DNA of 64,000 bases. It comes from Mesostigma viride. Lineage: Eukaryota > Streptophyta > Mesostigmatophyceae > Mesostigmatales > Mesostigmataceae. The stretch spans positions 65,001-129,000 of the forward strand of contig RPFO01000103.1 of the NCBI GenBank assembly GCA_009746045.1, given 5' to 3'. Shown here one piece after another: positions 19,545 through 30,750 of the stretch. Each line of letters opens with the position of its first letter. Position 1 is the stretch's first letter. Below the pieces are notes generated by a model. That model searched no databases. It had not been told where the DNA came from and worked only from the letters and a program-made list of their open reading frames with translations. Position numbers and translations under genes: made by a program.

Positions 19545-20800
19545 GCAGGTGGCATGCGTGTGCATGTGTGTGCATGTGCAGGTGGCATGCGTGTGCATGT
19601 GTGTGCATGTGTGGGCATGTGTGGGCATGTGTGTGCATGCGTGTGCATGTGTGTGCATGTGTGTGCACGTGTGTGCATGTGTGTGCATGTGTGGGCATGT
19701 GTGGGCATGTGTGGGCACGTGTGGGCACGTGTGTGCATGTGTGTGCGCGTGTGGGCAGGTGTGGGCAGGTGTGGGCAGGTGTGGGCATGTGGGCATGTGT
19801 GGGCATGTGTGTGGGCAGGTGTGGGCAGGTGTGGGCAGGTGTGGGCAGGTGTGGGCAGGTGTGGGCAGGTGTGGGCAGGTGTGCATGGGCATGTGTGGGC
19901 ATGTGTGGGCATGTTTGGGCATGTGTGGGCACGTGTGTGTGCGCGTGTGGGCAGGTGTGGGCAGGTGTGGGCAAGTGTGGGCAGGTGTGGGCAGGTGTGG
20001 GCAGGTGTGGGCAGGTGTGGGCAGGTGTGTGCATGTGTGGGCAGGTGTGGGCAGGTGTGGGCAGGTGTGGGCAGGTGTGGGCAGGTGTGGGCAGGTGTGG
20101 GCAGGTGTGGGCATGTGTGGGCATGTGGGCATGTGTGGGCAGGTGTGTGGGCAGGTGTGGGCAGGTGTGGGCAGGTGTGCATGGGCATGTGTGGGCATGT
20201 GTGGGCATGTTTGGGCATGTGTGGGCACGTGTGTGTGCGCGTGTGGGCAGGTGTGGGCAGGTGTGGGCAGGTGTGGGCATGTTTGGGCAGGTGTGGGCAC
20301 GTGTGGGCAGGTGTGGGCAGGTGTGGGCAGGTGTGGGCAGGTGTGTGCGCGTGTGGGCAGGTGTGGGCAAGTGTGTGCATGTGTGGGCAGGTGTGGGCAG
20401 GTGTGGGCAGGTGTGGGCAGGTGTGGGCAGGTGTGGGCACGTGTGGGCATGTGTGGGCAGGTGTGGGCAGGTGTGGGCAGGTGTGGGCAGGTGTGGGCAG
20501 GTGTGGGCAGGTGTGGGCAGGTGTGGGCAGGTGTGGGCAGGTGTGGGCACGTGTGGGCAGGTGTGGGCAGGTGTGGGCATGTGTGGGCATGTGTGTGCAT
20601 GTGTGTGCACGTGTGGGCACGTGTGGGCATGTGTGGGCAGGTGTGGGCACGTGTGGGCATGTGTGGGCATGTGTGGGCATGTGTGGGCATGTGTGTACAT
20701 GTGTGGGCACGTGTGGGCATGTGTGTGCATGTGTGGGCATGTGCGGGCACGTGTGAGCATGTGTGTGCGCATGAGGGCACGTGTGGGCATGTGTGTGCAT
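19545..20800 (+). repeat. G-rich decamer minisatellite, right arm of FB-1 (part 1)
   Basis: TGTGGGCAGG / TGTGGGCATG / TGTGTGCATG units. The array is cut at 20800 by Copia-1 (TSD TGCAT), continues at 36642-36799, is cut again by Copia-2 (TSD GCAGG), and ends at 44622-44645. Confidence 0.93.
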
Positions 20801-21179
20801 AGTTATGCAACACGAAGCTTGGAATGCTTGGGCACTGCCAAATGGCGAGAGTGTGCGTGAACGACGAGACACCTTGGCATTAGGATAGAATGGCACATAT
20901 ACTGCTGGCCAGCCGTCAACGATGGCTGGCCAGACTTTGCGTAAGTTAAACTAACTTACTGATCCTGGACGGACTAGCCTATCAGTTACAACCTGATCTA
21001 GTCAGTCCTAACATGACAACTACAGTCCCGGTACTGAGGTACCGGCTCATCACATACTGAGTATAGCCACGTGTCCATACCACGACTGCTCTAGTCCAGC
21101 ACCGTCCCAGTACCCAATTGGGCGCCGGCGGTGCTGGCACGTGTCCACTTAGGCTACAGGCGGGAGACTTAGACTAACT
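20801..21179 (-). repeat. Copia-1 3' LTR
   Basis: 379 bp, apparently identical to 36263-36641. Contains a perfect dyad near 20909-20930 (GGCCAGCCGT/ACGGCTGGCC-like) and an AACTAACTTA block. Confidence 0.95.
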
Positions 21180-21562
21180 CCCACTTTAAGTTTTCTTTGG
21201 GTTTCAACAGAAACACACATAGCCATCAAATGGACGCAGCCATTCCCAATGCCTTAAAAAACTGTCAGATAACCTACTAGGACCCAAAGGTCACCTCACA
21301 CATGTACAAGAGATGCATTAAAAAGGCCCCATGTCTCAAGCATGGTTTCTTAACTGAGTGAGATGGGTGCTCCAGGCCCCAGCATGTCATGGTCATCCAA
21401 ACAAGTGTCTCACAAAATTTTATTCAATAAATAACACATTCATCATGTCCCAACTTTCTAGACCAGTGCTTCTCACTGTCAGAAAACTACCCAGCTGCCA
21501 CTGCAGCCTTTCAGCTGCAGTATTAGGCAGGGGGTCATGGGCTAACATGTACAATGTGCCAG
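21180..21562 (-). other. Copia-1 3' UTR and polypurine tract
   Basis: Follows the pol stop at 21563. The sense strand ends AAAGTGGG directly before the LTR start AGTTAG, the expected plus-strand primer position. Confidence 0.7.
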
Positions 21563-24500
21563 TCACTTCAGACTGTAACCAGGGTTCATCAACCCATACA
21601 AGACCTGGTATTGTGGTCCTGCTGCTTGTGGCACCTTGGTCAGTGCATCTGCAGCATTGTCTTTGTCCCTGACGTGGGCTTTAGACTCCAGGTACTTGCA
21701 TTCCTGTTTTAGCACAATCCAATCCAGGTCCGAGTGTACAGCCAAAGGATTGGCAAGGAAAGAGATGATAGATTGAGAGTCAGTCAGCAAATGTGCTTTC
21801 ACTCCTGCAGAGCTACCAGCCTGGTGTTGAAGCCAGACCAGCAAGTGATTGAGATACCTTGCATGCAAGACAGAAGATACCACAGCCCTGCATTCAGCTA
21901 CATTGCTACTCACAGCTTTCCTCTTGTGCAATCTACTGAACCAGGAGACTAGTGACTTCTTCCCACCTTGGTTATGCAGGAAAAACAATCCAGCCTCTCT
22001 GGCTTGAACCTTGGTAACTACCCTGGACTCCATTGAACTATCCATCATGCACGTGATGTGAATGGGAGTAAACAGGTCCAGTGAGTGAAGCATCAAAGGT
22101 GGACCATCATGCAACAACTGCTTGATTGCCCGTGCTCCTACCTCCTGTAGTACCTCATCATCTACCCTGCTCACAAAAGCCAGGTGGGGTGCACATGTAG
22201 CACATAGCCAACCAAGCTTGCCTCTAATGGTAGGGCACATGTCAGGGGTGATGTGAACAGGCAGGACATCCAGACAAGACTTAATGTATTCAGCAGAGGC
22301 CTGCATGGAACAAACCCAGCTGCCCTGCTGCTGCAGCAACTCAAGCATCATGCCACAGAACTTGACTGGCTCCTTGCCCAGCTCTAGCTGCTTGCCAATC
22401 TCAAAACTGGCAGACACCTGAGCTATGAAAGCATCCACTGCAGCTCTAGGACCTGAGATTAACTGATCATCCCCATGCCAGACAAACATCATCATTCCAT
22501 CAGGGTGTGGGATGACAAACAGGCAAGGGTCAATGTCATCATAGGTGGCCCCTAGCTTCATGAATACCTCCTGTGCAGACAGCCTAAAAATTTTTGGAGC
22601 TGACTGCAACCCTTCAACCCCCAGGTTTGGCCTCAACAAGGGTTGAACAATATCCCTGTGCCACACCTTAGGAGTATTCACCACGTATACCTGACCTCTC
22701 CAGACCTGCTGTGCTATGGCAGGGTCCCCCTTTAGAAAGGCTCTTTTGATATCTGTGGCTTTACACACATAATCCTTCCCTGTATTAAGCTGATGCAAAA
22801 ACAAGGAAAGCAACACCTTGAGAGACGTTTGCTGAATACCAGGAGTATAAAGCTCAGCCTCTGTCAGCTCTGTAGAGCCCCTGAACTCAGTAACACATGG
22901 CCTAGCATGGAAAATGGGTGGTCCCCCATCAGCCTGAGGTTTATGCTTGCACACAAACTTTAACCTTAGCTTCTTGGCTCCAGCTGGCATAGCATCAAGA
23001 GGAGTCACAGGTGGTGTGTGTGTGGGACTACGTGCATCTGGAACAACCCACTCCTCCCTGGCTTTGGTAAAAGCCTCCAGCCACTTAAGAAACCCAATCT
23101 GCGTCTGGCAGTCCCGTACAATATCATCATAGGACAGGGGAGACATGGATGCAACATCCCATCTACCAAGCCCAAACGCTGAAGGGTGTAGCTTTTGAGA
23201 GTGTATGAGGTCCTCCACACACGGTTCCTGACCTGGGAGGTACTTGGGCTTAACTGCATTGATGGCAGCATCCAACCCAGTGCTAATCTGGCTCAAAGGG
23301 ATTTTAAAATGATCTAGAGGCACCTGTCCTACCCCTGCCACACTCAACCTCCCAGCTGAGATGACAACACCAGGGTAAGATACAAAAGGTTCCCCTAACA
23401 GGGCATTCCCTGAGTAACCCTCAACCACCTGAAATGGAGTGGGCATACCCAAGATTTGAATGCTCACCTGACCTTTGACCTGCATTTTGGTTTTGCCTGA
23501 AAAATCTGACACTCTAGCCCATGGTGAGGCCTTCATTTTCAGACCAGATACAGCTGCTGCACTGATGATACTCACCTGTGCTTGGGTGTCTACAGCCAAA
23601 ATACTAGGATCTTGACCTGCATCCCCTACAGCATTGACCTGTGCTGTACCTGTTGCCACAACTGCTTTAGTGTTGTGTGCCTTGTGCAAGGCCTTAAGAA
23701 TCTCAGCAAATGACTTCCTGGGAACGACAGGATCTGCTCTATTTTGTGACTCCTCCAGGTGTGAGGGAGGTGCTACCTGCTGCTCACCCTGTGCACCGTC
23801 CTCCTGCCCAGGTGGACTATTGGGTTGTAGTGGGGCTGCACTACTGAGGAACACAGGAGCTTCTACTGTGGTGCTAGTGCTTGCATCAATGACGTCCTTA
23901 GCCAATTCATTGGGTGAGATCAATCCACCAGACTCCTGCTCTGAATCCATGTCCAAGAATTCTACCCCTGACACGTCTGCCAGTGGTGGGTAATAAAGCT
24001 TGAGTCTATGCTTGCTGACCACACGCTCTCTGTCATGTTGTATAGTGACTGCAGTCCCTTCTTCATGAATTTTGGTGACTACAGCTGGACCGTGCCATCT
24101 GGCAGAGTGTGCTCTTCCTCTGTCACCCTCTCTGAAAAACAACACATGGTCCCCCACTTCAAACACAGGCCTGGCATTATTTTTGTCTTTCTTTGCCAGC
24201 AACTTGGCTAAGTGCTGCCTTTGTGTGTTGTAGTGAGTGTGTACCTCTGAAGCATAGCTGCCTGACTGAAGGCCAGTTGGGGTGATTTCCCCAAAAGGTG
24301 AGGACATTATTGGTTTGGCGTTTAGCTGGGTAGTCACCCCTGCTGCCCAAGATGCCCTGTCAGCATAGCTACCAGAGTCAGCCAACCTGGATGGCATTTT
24401 TCTTATCACATCCCTGATGGCTCTCATGGTACGTTCTACCAACCCCTGACGTTCATGATCTTGAGCCCCAGACACTTCTATCTTGGGCAGGTCATTCCTG

Positions 24501-25588
24501 TCCTGGATGCAGAGAAACTGCTGATCCAGCATTACTTTTTCAATGGGGTGAAAACGTGCCAAGGCTATCTGTAAAGCTCTGTGCAGCTGCTCTTTATCCA
24601 TCCCAGGCAGAGGCTCCACTACCACAAACCTTGACCAGGCATCCTTTATGACTAGGTAGTATACCGTGTCCTTCACCACGTGTATAACATCCCCAACCAG
24701 TTTGCCTCTAGCCAGTGGTGGTGTGGCCACATGCCATTTTCTGGGCTTAGGAGCATATAGCTGACATTGCTCACAGTGCTTACGTACGTGCCTGCACATC
24801 TGTTCCAGATCATGGCCTTGTATTTTATTGGCTAGCCTTTCAGCCACAGCCTCATGGCCCATAACCTTGTGCAGTTGCTCTGCTAGAGCACCATACGTGA
24901 TTACCTTTTCTGCTGCTGCACTAAGGGAGGCTATGGTTGGGTCACGCATCATGTGTGACAGTGTCATGTCATATGCCACTTCCCAATCCACATCATCACA
25001 CTCAGGCAACACTTGGCAGACAGAAGGTAACAGGAAACCATTTGTGAAAAATGGTGAGGGTAGCTTACAGGAGTCTCGATCCTGGTCTGCCGCCCCCGCG
25101 CGGTTGTAGCGCCCTGGCGTGTTCTTGTTGTGCCTGGGAGCCGTGCAGCGCGCTCCTGCTGCAATGGGGTGACGTGTTTTCCAGCATCCAGGACACACAT
25201 CAACGTCAGAACCATAGTCGGGTTTGCCCTTCCAGCAATCATCTTTTAGATGCCCCTTACAAAGGCACCTAGTACAATGTTTGGTGGGGTCATGAGGCAA
25301 CCTCTTGTCCCCCCCTGCTGGCTTAGCACCCCCTGGCTTGCTAGCTCCCCCACTTTGTTTTCTGTTTTTATTGTTATTGTTCTTTCCCCCCCCCTTGTTT
25401 CCACCTCCCCCACTTTTGTTGTTTTTGTTTTTATCCCCCCCCATTACCGCCTTTACCTGGGCTACCAGCGACTGCATCTGCTTCTTGGAGAGCCCCGTAC
25501 CTGAGGCTTCCTCCCCCTTTACCTGCTTCACCTTTCCATCCTTGGCTGCAGCAGCAAACGGCTCTAGGCATTGCTGCACATAGGCCAT
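21563..25588 (-). CDS. Copia-1 pol: CCHC, integrase, retropepsin-like, RT, RNase H (1341 codons)
   Basis: Intact polyprotein that would integrate, process and copy the element. Residue positions: CCHC finger (C-x2-C-x4-H-x4-C) at 105-118; integrase HHCC at about 240-275; core Asp at about 300, Asp355 (LDQQF) and Glu386 (GLVERTMR); GPY/F-like module at 478-531. A retropepsin-like domain follows, with DTQA at 667-670 and ALLGEPF near 729. RT covers about 890-1090 (ATDIKRAFLKG, Asp946; HGDD at 1038-1041). RNase H runs from about 1180 (MMDSS, VAECRA, TDSQS, AADALTK). The order differs from standard Ty1/copia because the protease follows integrase and lacks the usual Gly of DTGA. Residues 1-60 continue the Gag frame from upstream; a real start is probably in gag. 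Confidence 0.93.
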   Translation of the reverse strand: MAYVQQCLEPFAAAAKDGKVKQVKGEEASGTGLSKKQMQSLVAQVKAVMGGDKNKNNKSGGGGNKGGGKNNNNKNRKQSGGASKPGGAKPAGGDKRLPHDPTKHCTRCLCKGHLKDDCWKGKPDYGSDVDVCPGCWKTRHPIAAGARCTAPRHNKNTPGRYNRAGAADQDRDSCKLPSPFFTNGFLLPSVCQVLPECDDVDWEVAYDMTLSHMMRDPTIASLSAAAEKVITYGALAEQLHKVMGHEAVAERLANKIQGHDLEQMCRHVRKHCEQCQLYAPKPRKWHVATPPLARGKLVGDVIHVVKDTVYYLVIKDAWSRFVVVEPLPGMDKEQLHRALQIALARFHPIEKVMLDQQFLCIQDRNDLPKIEVSGAQDHERQGLVERTMRAIRDVIRKMPSRLADSGSYADRASWAAGVTTQLNAKPIMSSPFGEITPTGLQSGSYASEVHTHYNTQRQHLAKLLAKKDKNNARPVFEVGDHVLFFREGDRGRAHSARWHGPAVVTKIHEEGTAVTIQHDRERVVSKHRLKLYYPPLADVSGVEFLDMDSEQESGGLISPNELAKDVIDASTSTTVEAPVFLSSAAPLQPNSPPGQEDGAQGEQQVAPPSHLEESQNRADPVVPRKSFAEILKALHKAHNTKAVVATGTAQVNAVGDAGQDPSILAVDTQAQVSIISAAAVSGLKMKASPWARVSDFSGKTKMQVKGQVSIQILGMPTPFQVVEGYSGNALLGEPFVSYPGVVISAGRLSVAGVGQVPLDHFKIPLSQISTGLDAAINAVKPKYLPGQEPCVEDLIHSQKLHPSAFGLGRWDVASMSPLSYDDIVRDCQTQIGFLKWLEAFTKAREEWVVPDARSPTHTPPVTPLDAMPAGAKKLRLKFVCKHKPQADGGPPIFHARPCVTEFRGSTELTEAELYTPGIQQTSLKVLLSLFLHQLNTGKDYVCKATDIKRAFLKGDPAIAQQVWRGQVYVVNTPKVWHRDIVQPLLRPNLGVEGLQSAPKIFRLSAQEVFMKLGATYDDIDPCLFVIPHPDGMMMFVWHGDDQLISGPRAAVDAFIAQVSASFEIGKQLELGKEPVKFCGMMLELLQQQGSWVCSMQASAEYIKSCLDVLPVHITPDMCPTIRGKLGWLCATCAPHLAFVSRVDDEVLQEVGARAIKQLLHDGPPLMLHSLDLFTPIHITCMMDSSMESRVVTKVQAREAGLFFLHNQGGKKSLVSWFSRLHKRKAVSSNVAECRAVVSSVLHARYLNHLLVWLQHQAGSSAGVKAHLLTDSQSIISFLANPLAVHSDLDWIVLKQECKYLESKAHVRDKDNAADALTKVPQAAGPQYQVLYGLMNPGYSLK

Positions 25589-26100
25589 TGCCTTCCTGAA
25601 GTCCTCCCACTTATCCTTCAGACCTGCCAGGATTACTGACAGGGTGGTAGGGTCCAGTTCTGCCTTTTGTAGCCATAGGTGTACTAGGTACTTGGCATTG
25701 AGCTTCTTCAGCTCCTCATCCCCTCTATGTACATGACATATTTTTTGTTGTCACTCACATAGTCACGCTTATTGACCTTATAGGCCTCTATCCACTGGAA
25801 GCCCTTAAGCACTTCTAAGTGCTCCCCCGTGGTAACAAGTGCCCTAAGATCAACCATGAACTGCGCCCACAACACATTTTCTGCCACGTCTACCCCGCTG
25901 CTGGCACGCTTTTGGTACAATTGTACCAACTGCTGGATAGGCTTGGCAGATTGATGGATGGGTGTGGACGCACGTAGAGAGGCAAACCAATCACGGACAT
26001 TGTCGCTAGCATATGCATGGGACAACTTAAACAACCACTCCCTAGCTTCGTCCTGGGTATGGCCCTCTGGCAAACCCGGAAACACTAGCCCTGCCAGCCG
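25589..26100 (-). pseudogene. Copia-1 gag, distal part
   Basis: The frame reads LAGLVFPGLPEGHTQDEARE and on to YVMYIEGMRS, stop at 25708. The overlapping frame continues DEELKKLNAKYLVHLWLQKA into the pol ORF, so a one-base (-1) shift near the GGGG at about 25716 separates them. That could be a programmed shift or an indel; the heptamer there is not a classical slippery site. The fold looks like the helical UBN2/retrotrans_gag type (WLFKLSHAYASDNVRDWFAS). It is split from its N-terminal part (34413-36158) by the TTAA element. Confidence 0.75.
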
Positions 26101-26104
26101 TTAA

Positions 26105-26770
26105 GAATGTACTCCAGCACAAGTACATTTTGAGTTTTTCCAAGTTTCTTGTTTTTTGCTTGTTTCAAGTTCAGTTTTGCATAAAAAGTGTCCCCATAGC
26201 CCCTGGATCTCATCTGGAGGTAGTTGAACTAGTATATGCTACAATATACTAGGTTGTACTATTTTCTACTACATTTATACTATAATGTACTAAATTGAAC
26301 TACATATGAACTAAATGTAACTGTGATTGATGCCCCTGTAACGTCTCCCAATGCTCAATAACAGGTCTGGCCACCATTGGTGACCTCCTAGAGCCATTCA
26401 CAGCTGCATTTCGTGGATCACCGCACAAAAAAAAATGTTTTACTTAGCCTTATCAACATGGGAATGAGGGCTTTGGTGTGCAAACATGCATGTGTGCTAA
26501 AAATTGGACATTCTGACACTGCGCGAGAGTCTGGTAATACTTAAGCACTTCAGGTCATGATCGAAGTATAGAATGAACTGATGCAAGCAATCAAGCATTA
26601 TGCAAGGAATGGAATGCTGCAATGAATTTTAGCAGTAATACTTGCAACTAGGGAACACACGATAAAGTCACGAATCTGACATGCATTGTGCCGTCATGGC
26701 ACATGCATGAACATGTACACGAACAGAGGATCACGCGGACGCCCACGTGCACGCGCATGGCAATCCCCAT
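26105..26770. other. TTAA-1 left non-coding segment
   Basis: AT-rich, with several ACTA(A/C)ATTGTACTA-like words near 26225-26320. No supported ORF. Confidence 0.4.
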
Positions 26771-26777
26771 GCGCCCC

Positions 26778-26975
26778 CCCCCCCCCCCCCCCACAAGCCC
26801 CAACTCCAAACATTGCACCAATGACCCACCCACCCAAACCCAACCCCAGCCCCCGCCCCCGCCCCGCCCCCGCCCCGCCCCGCCCCCGCCCCGCCCCGCC
26901 CCCGCCCCCCCCCGCCCCCGCCCCCGCCCCGCCCCCGCCCCCGCCCCCGCCCCCGCCCCCGCCCATGCCCATGCC
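26778..26975 (+). repeat. Poly-C and (CCCCG)n tract
   Basis: A run of about 18 C at 26775-26792, then CCCCGCC/CCCCCG units at 26838-26975. The frames through it (GRGRG, PAPAP) are artefacts. Confidence 0.85.
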
Positions 26976-27000
26976 CCTGCCCCCGCACCCGCCCATTCTC

Positions 27001-28205
27001 ACCCACGCCCACGCCCACGCCCACGCCCACGCCCACGCCCACGCCCACGCCCACGCCCATGCCCACGCCCACGCCCACGCCCACGCCCACGCCCACGCCC
27101 ACGCCCACGCCCACGCCCACGCCCACGCCCACGCCCACGCCCACGCCCACGCCCACGCCCACGCCCACGCCCACGCCCACGCCCACGCCCACGCCCACGC
27201 CCACGCCCACGCCCACCCTAGCCTCACCCCTACTCCAAGCCACAATTATACCCAAAGCCACAGCCAGAAGTAGAGCGCAGCTGCAACAATAGCAGACGTA
27301 GCTGAGACACACACCTACCCACGCCAACGCCCACGCCCACGCCCACGCTCACGCCCACGCCCACGCCCACGCCCACGCCCACGCCCACGCCCACGCCCAC
27401 GCCCACGCCCACGCCCATGCCCACGCCCACGCCCACGCCCACGCCCACGCCCACGCCCACGCCCACGCCCACGCCCACGCCCACGCCCACGCCCACGCCC
27501 ACGCTCACGCCCACGCCCACGCCCACTCCAACGCCCACTCCCACGCCCACGCCCACGCGCACGCGCACGCCCACGCCCACGCCCACGCCCACGCCCATGC
27601 CCACGCCCACGCCCACGCCCACGCCCACGCCCACGCCCACGCCCACGCCCACGCCCACGCCCACGCCCACGCCCACGCCCACGCCCACGCCCACGCCCAC
27701 GCCCACGCCCACGCCCACGCCCACGCCCACGCCCACGCCCACACCCACACCCACACCCACGCCCACGCCCACGCCCACGCCCACGCCCACGCCCACACCC
27801 ACGCCCACGCCCACGCCCACACCCACACCCACGCCCACGCCCACGCCCACGCCCACGCCCACGCCCACGCCCACGCCCACTCCCACGCCTACGCCCACGC
27901 CCACGCCCACGCCCACGCCCACGCCCATGCCAACGCCCACGCCCACGCCCACGCCCACGCCCACGCCCACGCCCACGCCCACGCCCACGCCCACGCCCAC
28001 ACCCACGCCCACGCCCACGCCCACGCCCACGCCCACGCCCGCGCCCATGCCCACGCTCACGCCCACGCCCACGCCCACGCCCGCGCCTGCGCCCACCCTA
28101 GCCTCACCCCTACTCCAAGCCACAAATGCACCGTAAGCCACAGCCAGAAGTACAGCACAGCAGCGACAATTGCAGACTTAGCCCAGACACACACCTACCC
28201 ACGTC
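27001..28205 (+). repeat. Compound (CCCACG)n satellite with duplicated ~110-bp spacer
   Basis: Array 1 is 27001-27213, spacer 27214-27320, array 2 27321-28095, spacer copy 28096-28205. The spacers share CTAGCCTCACCCCTACTCCA, a gccacagccagaagta block and cagacacacacctacccacg. Repeat plus spacer was therefore duplicated as one unit. The hexamer is the same as in FB-1. Confidence 0.92.
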
Positions 28206-28364
28206 AATGCCCCTGCCCAGAGACTCGCGGCCTCATCCCACCCCCCTGCACGAACAGTTCCCAAACAAAAGAAAAGGCAAACAAAAGGAACAAGAGTAGC
28301 AAGCTGCATTGCGAGCACATATGCCAGTTCTGGTGCACATGCCAGGCCGAAAGCAACTCATGAT

Positions 28365-28506
28365 TGCCCCTGCCCCTGCCCCTGCCCCTACCCCTGCCCC
28401 TGCCCCTGCCCCTGCCCCTGCCCCTGCCCCTGCCCCTGCCCCTGCCCCTGCCCCTGCCCCTGCCCCTGCCCCTGCCCCTGCCCCTGCCCCTGCTCCTGCC
28501 CCTGCC
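28365..28506 (+). repeat. (CCCCTG)n hexamer array
   Basis: About 23 CCCCTG units with one CCCCTA variant near the start and one TCCTG near the end. Confidence 0.93.
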
Positions 28507-28539
28507 ATCACCATTCTAACCACCACACATTACGAAAAG

Positions 28540-29700
28540 CAAGAAGAAATTATAATAATAATAAGAAGAAATTATAAGAAGAAGAAATAATAATAATAAA
28601 CAAGCACAAAGTTGACTGCACATGCGACTGTACCAGTTAGGCACGTAGCAAATTTTAGCTGCAGCTTCAATTTCAACTTCATTGCAATTGCAAGTGTGAC
28701 TGCATGTGTAATTGCACTACCAATGCCTAATGCCCACTGCATGTGCCCAGTGCGAATGCAATTCAAAAGCAACATGCAATCGAAATTACAGCTGAAGCCG
28801 GCTATTAACAAAGATATTTAAAGCAGTTGTTAACTACAGAGACCCAATGAAAATGCAAATGCAATGAAAAAGCAACAGAAGTTGAAGCCACTGCCACTCT
28901 ACCTGCCGACAGTAACACCACCGCCAGCACCCACTCATATCCCAACGACAAGGAAATAGAATTGCCCAAAGCCAGACATACATTGGGACGCATAAGCAAA
29001 CGGCAACGCAAGCGCACATGCAAATGTATACGCAAAGGCAAAGGCAAAGGCAAACGCAAACGCAAACGCAAACGCAAGCTTGTCATGTACCTACGCTTAA
29101 CTGCAAACGCAAACTGTGCACGAAGCAAAAAGATTGGATGGCCAAGATCATGGCAAATACGAGGGCCGAAAACAATCCAACTTCATCTAAATGTCCGAAA
29201 TCCTCACGACGTTTCGATGCGCGCTTGAATGTCGAAGGCCTGCGCCGATTATCGATCATAAGTCGAATGTGTAATTGTCGGCTTATGAGAACTGCTTTGC
29301 GACAGTATCACGTCAGGCCGTTCCTGTGCAGCCATTTTCCCTGTGCAGCGGGTGGACAACGTTCACTTTCCGCATTATTCATGGCTATCGAAGTTAATTC
29401 TTACCGACCCCGGCTGCCATGGCCACTGGCCACGCATATCAAGTTCAGGTATTCCCGACCTGTAGCGCAGCAGATTTCTGTCGGAAGGCATCCTAAGCAT
29501 CGTGATAAAAGAAATCCGAACAGTAGACATTCATGCTGCATCTAAGGACATTATGGCATTTGTATATACTGCAAGTACATGTATCGACATTGCCGTGATT
29601 GCTAACCCCGACTCACCATGAACAGGAACTTTCCCTCTGCCTCCATGAAATGTACTTCGTGAAATGTACTGTAATACATATGATGTACTACGATGATAAT
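28540..29700. other. TTAA-1 non-coding segment before the palindrome
   Basis: Starts with AATAATAAGAAG microsatellite (28545-28600). It then has GCAA-rich sequence, including (AAACGC)n at about 29036-29078. No supported gene. Confidence 0.45.
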
Positions 29701-29702
29701 CA

Positions 29703-30317
29703 TCCCAGCAAAGCCATAGCACACCTTCCGTTTCGACCGCCATGTCGGCCACTAGTCCGGATAGCTCAATGTGCACCTGACCTTGACACTAATCGCACAA
29801 ACAGCCACAATTTTGCAAGCAAGAAGACATGGCTACCTCGGCATTTCATGAAATGTACTTCGTGAAATGCATTTCGTGAAATGTACTAAGGAACGTGATT
29901 GGCCGGCGTTCGCTCGCCAAATCTCGCAAAATGTACTAAGGCACGTGATTGGTCCCGCAAAATGTACTAAGGAACGTGATTGGCCGGCGAAGATTCTGTT
30001 TGCTGCAATTAAAATTCCCTACAGAATCTTCGCCGGCCAATCACGTTCCTTAGTACATTTTGCGGGACCAATCACGTGCCTTAGTACATTTTGCGAGATT
30101 TGGCGAGCGAACGCCGGCCAATCACGTTCCTTAGTACATTTCACGAAATGCATTTCACGAAGTACATTTCATGAAATGCCGAGGTAGCCATGTCTTCTTG
30201 CTTGCAAAATTGTGGCTGTTTGTGCGATTAGTGTCAAGGTCAGGTGCACATTGAGCTATCCGGACTAGTGGCCGACATGGCGGTCGAAACGGAAGGTGTG
30301 CTATGGCTTTGCTGGGA
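29703..30317. repeat. Perfect palindrome, two 297-bp arms with 21-nt spacer
   Basis: Left arm 29703-29999, spacer 30000-30020, right arm 30021-30317; the arms read as exact reverse complements. Each arm has three copies of a word related to CCAATCACGTTCCTTAGTAC followed by ATTT, two of them continuing TTGCG. The right arm ends in the first codons of the plus-strand ORF at 30244. The left arm carries the same codons on the minus strand (MHIELSGLVADMAVETEGVL), which then run into unrelated sequence. Confidence 0.95.
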
Positions 30318-30750
30318 CATAATCGTGGCTATCTGCTTCCTGGCTTTCGCTATCATGGTGATGGGACACCATGGGAAGCGCAAGTTCGCAGCCATAGTGC
30401 TAAGCGGCAGCACCCATGCCGGCAGCCTAGTGACCGACGAGACGTTCGACTGTAAGTGCGGCCACGAGTGCATGAAGCCCATTAGAATATCACATCTCCA
30501 GGCATTGCGAAGCGCCTGGTTTTCGCCCGGGCGGAAGCAAGAGGACAGGAAGGCGGCGATAAAGCAGCAGCTGCACCAGGGGGGGTACGACGCCATAACC
30601 ACGATGTCGTCATCTACTCGTCACAAGTTCGTTCATGGCGCTGGTTTTCGGTTCGTTCTCGACGGGGGAGTCAAGGATATGAACATAGGGTTTGTGACCC
30701 CTTTTCACTTTCGCGTTTCACTTTCGAGGCGGCCTTCAGGCACTGCCTGA
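30244..30750 (+). CDS. TTAA-1 ORF-a, unknown protein with Cys motif (168 codons)
   Basis: I do not recognise this protein. It opens in the right arm of the palindrome. It has a hydrophobic stretch at about residues 18-42 (VLWLCWDIIVAICFLAFAIM) that could be a membrane anchor or an untranslated artefact. It then has CKCGHECMKPIRISHLQALR and an E/R/K-rich helix. The C-x-C-x3-C plus LR...E...I pattern resembles the small zinc-binding leader found before some algal and animal transposase cores; that is a guess. The frame ends at 30750 without a DDE core. A further short frame (PPVKLITFDDVLAGLGIAFE, to 30900) may be a downstream exon. Confidence 0.4.
   Translation: MHIELSGLVADMAVETEGVLWLCWDIIVAICFLAFAIMVMGHHGKRKFAAIVLSGSTHAGSLVTDETFDCKCGHECMKPIRISHLQALRSAWFSPGRKQEDRKAAIKQQLHQGGYDAITTMSSSTRHKFVHGAGFRFVLDGGVKDMNIGFVTPFHFRVSLSRRPSGTA

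Noticed and set aside
19270-20896. Open frames of 400-515 codons on both strands
   Set aside because: Same reason: G-rich decamer array; repetitive [19 protein letters not shown] strings without domains.
27230-28141. Val-Gly and Pro-Thr repeat frames of 240-300 codons
   Set aside because: Pure hexamer array translation.
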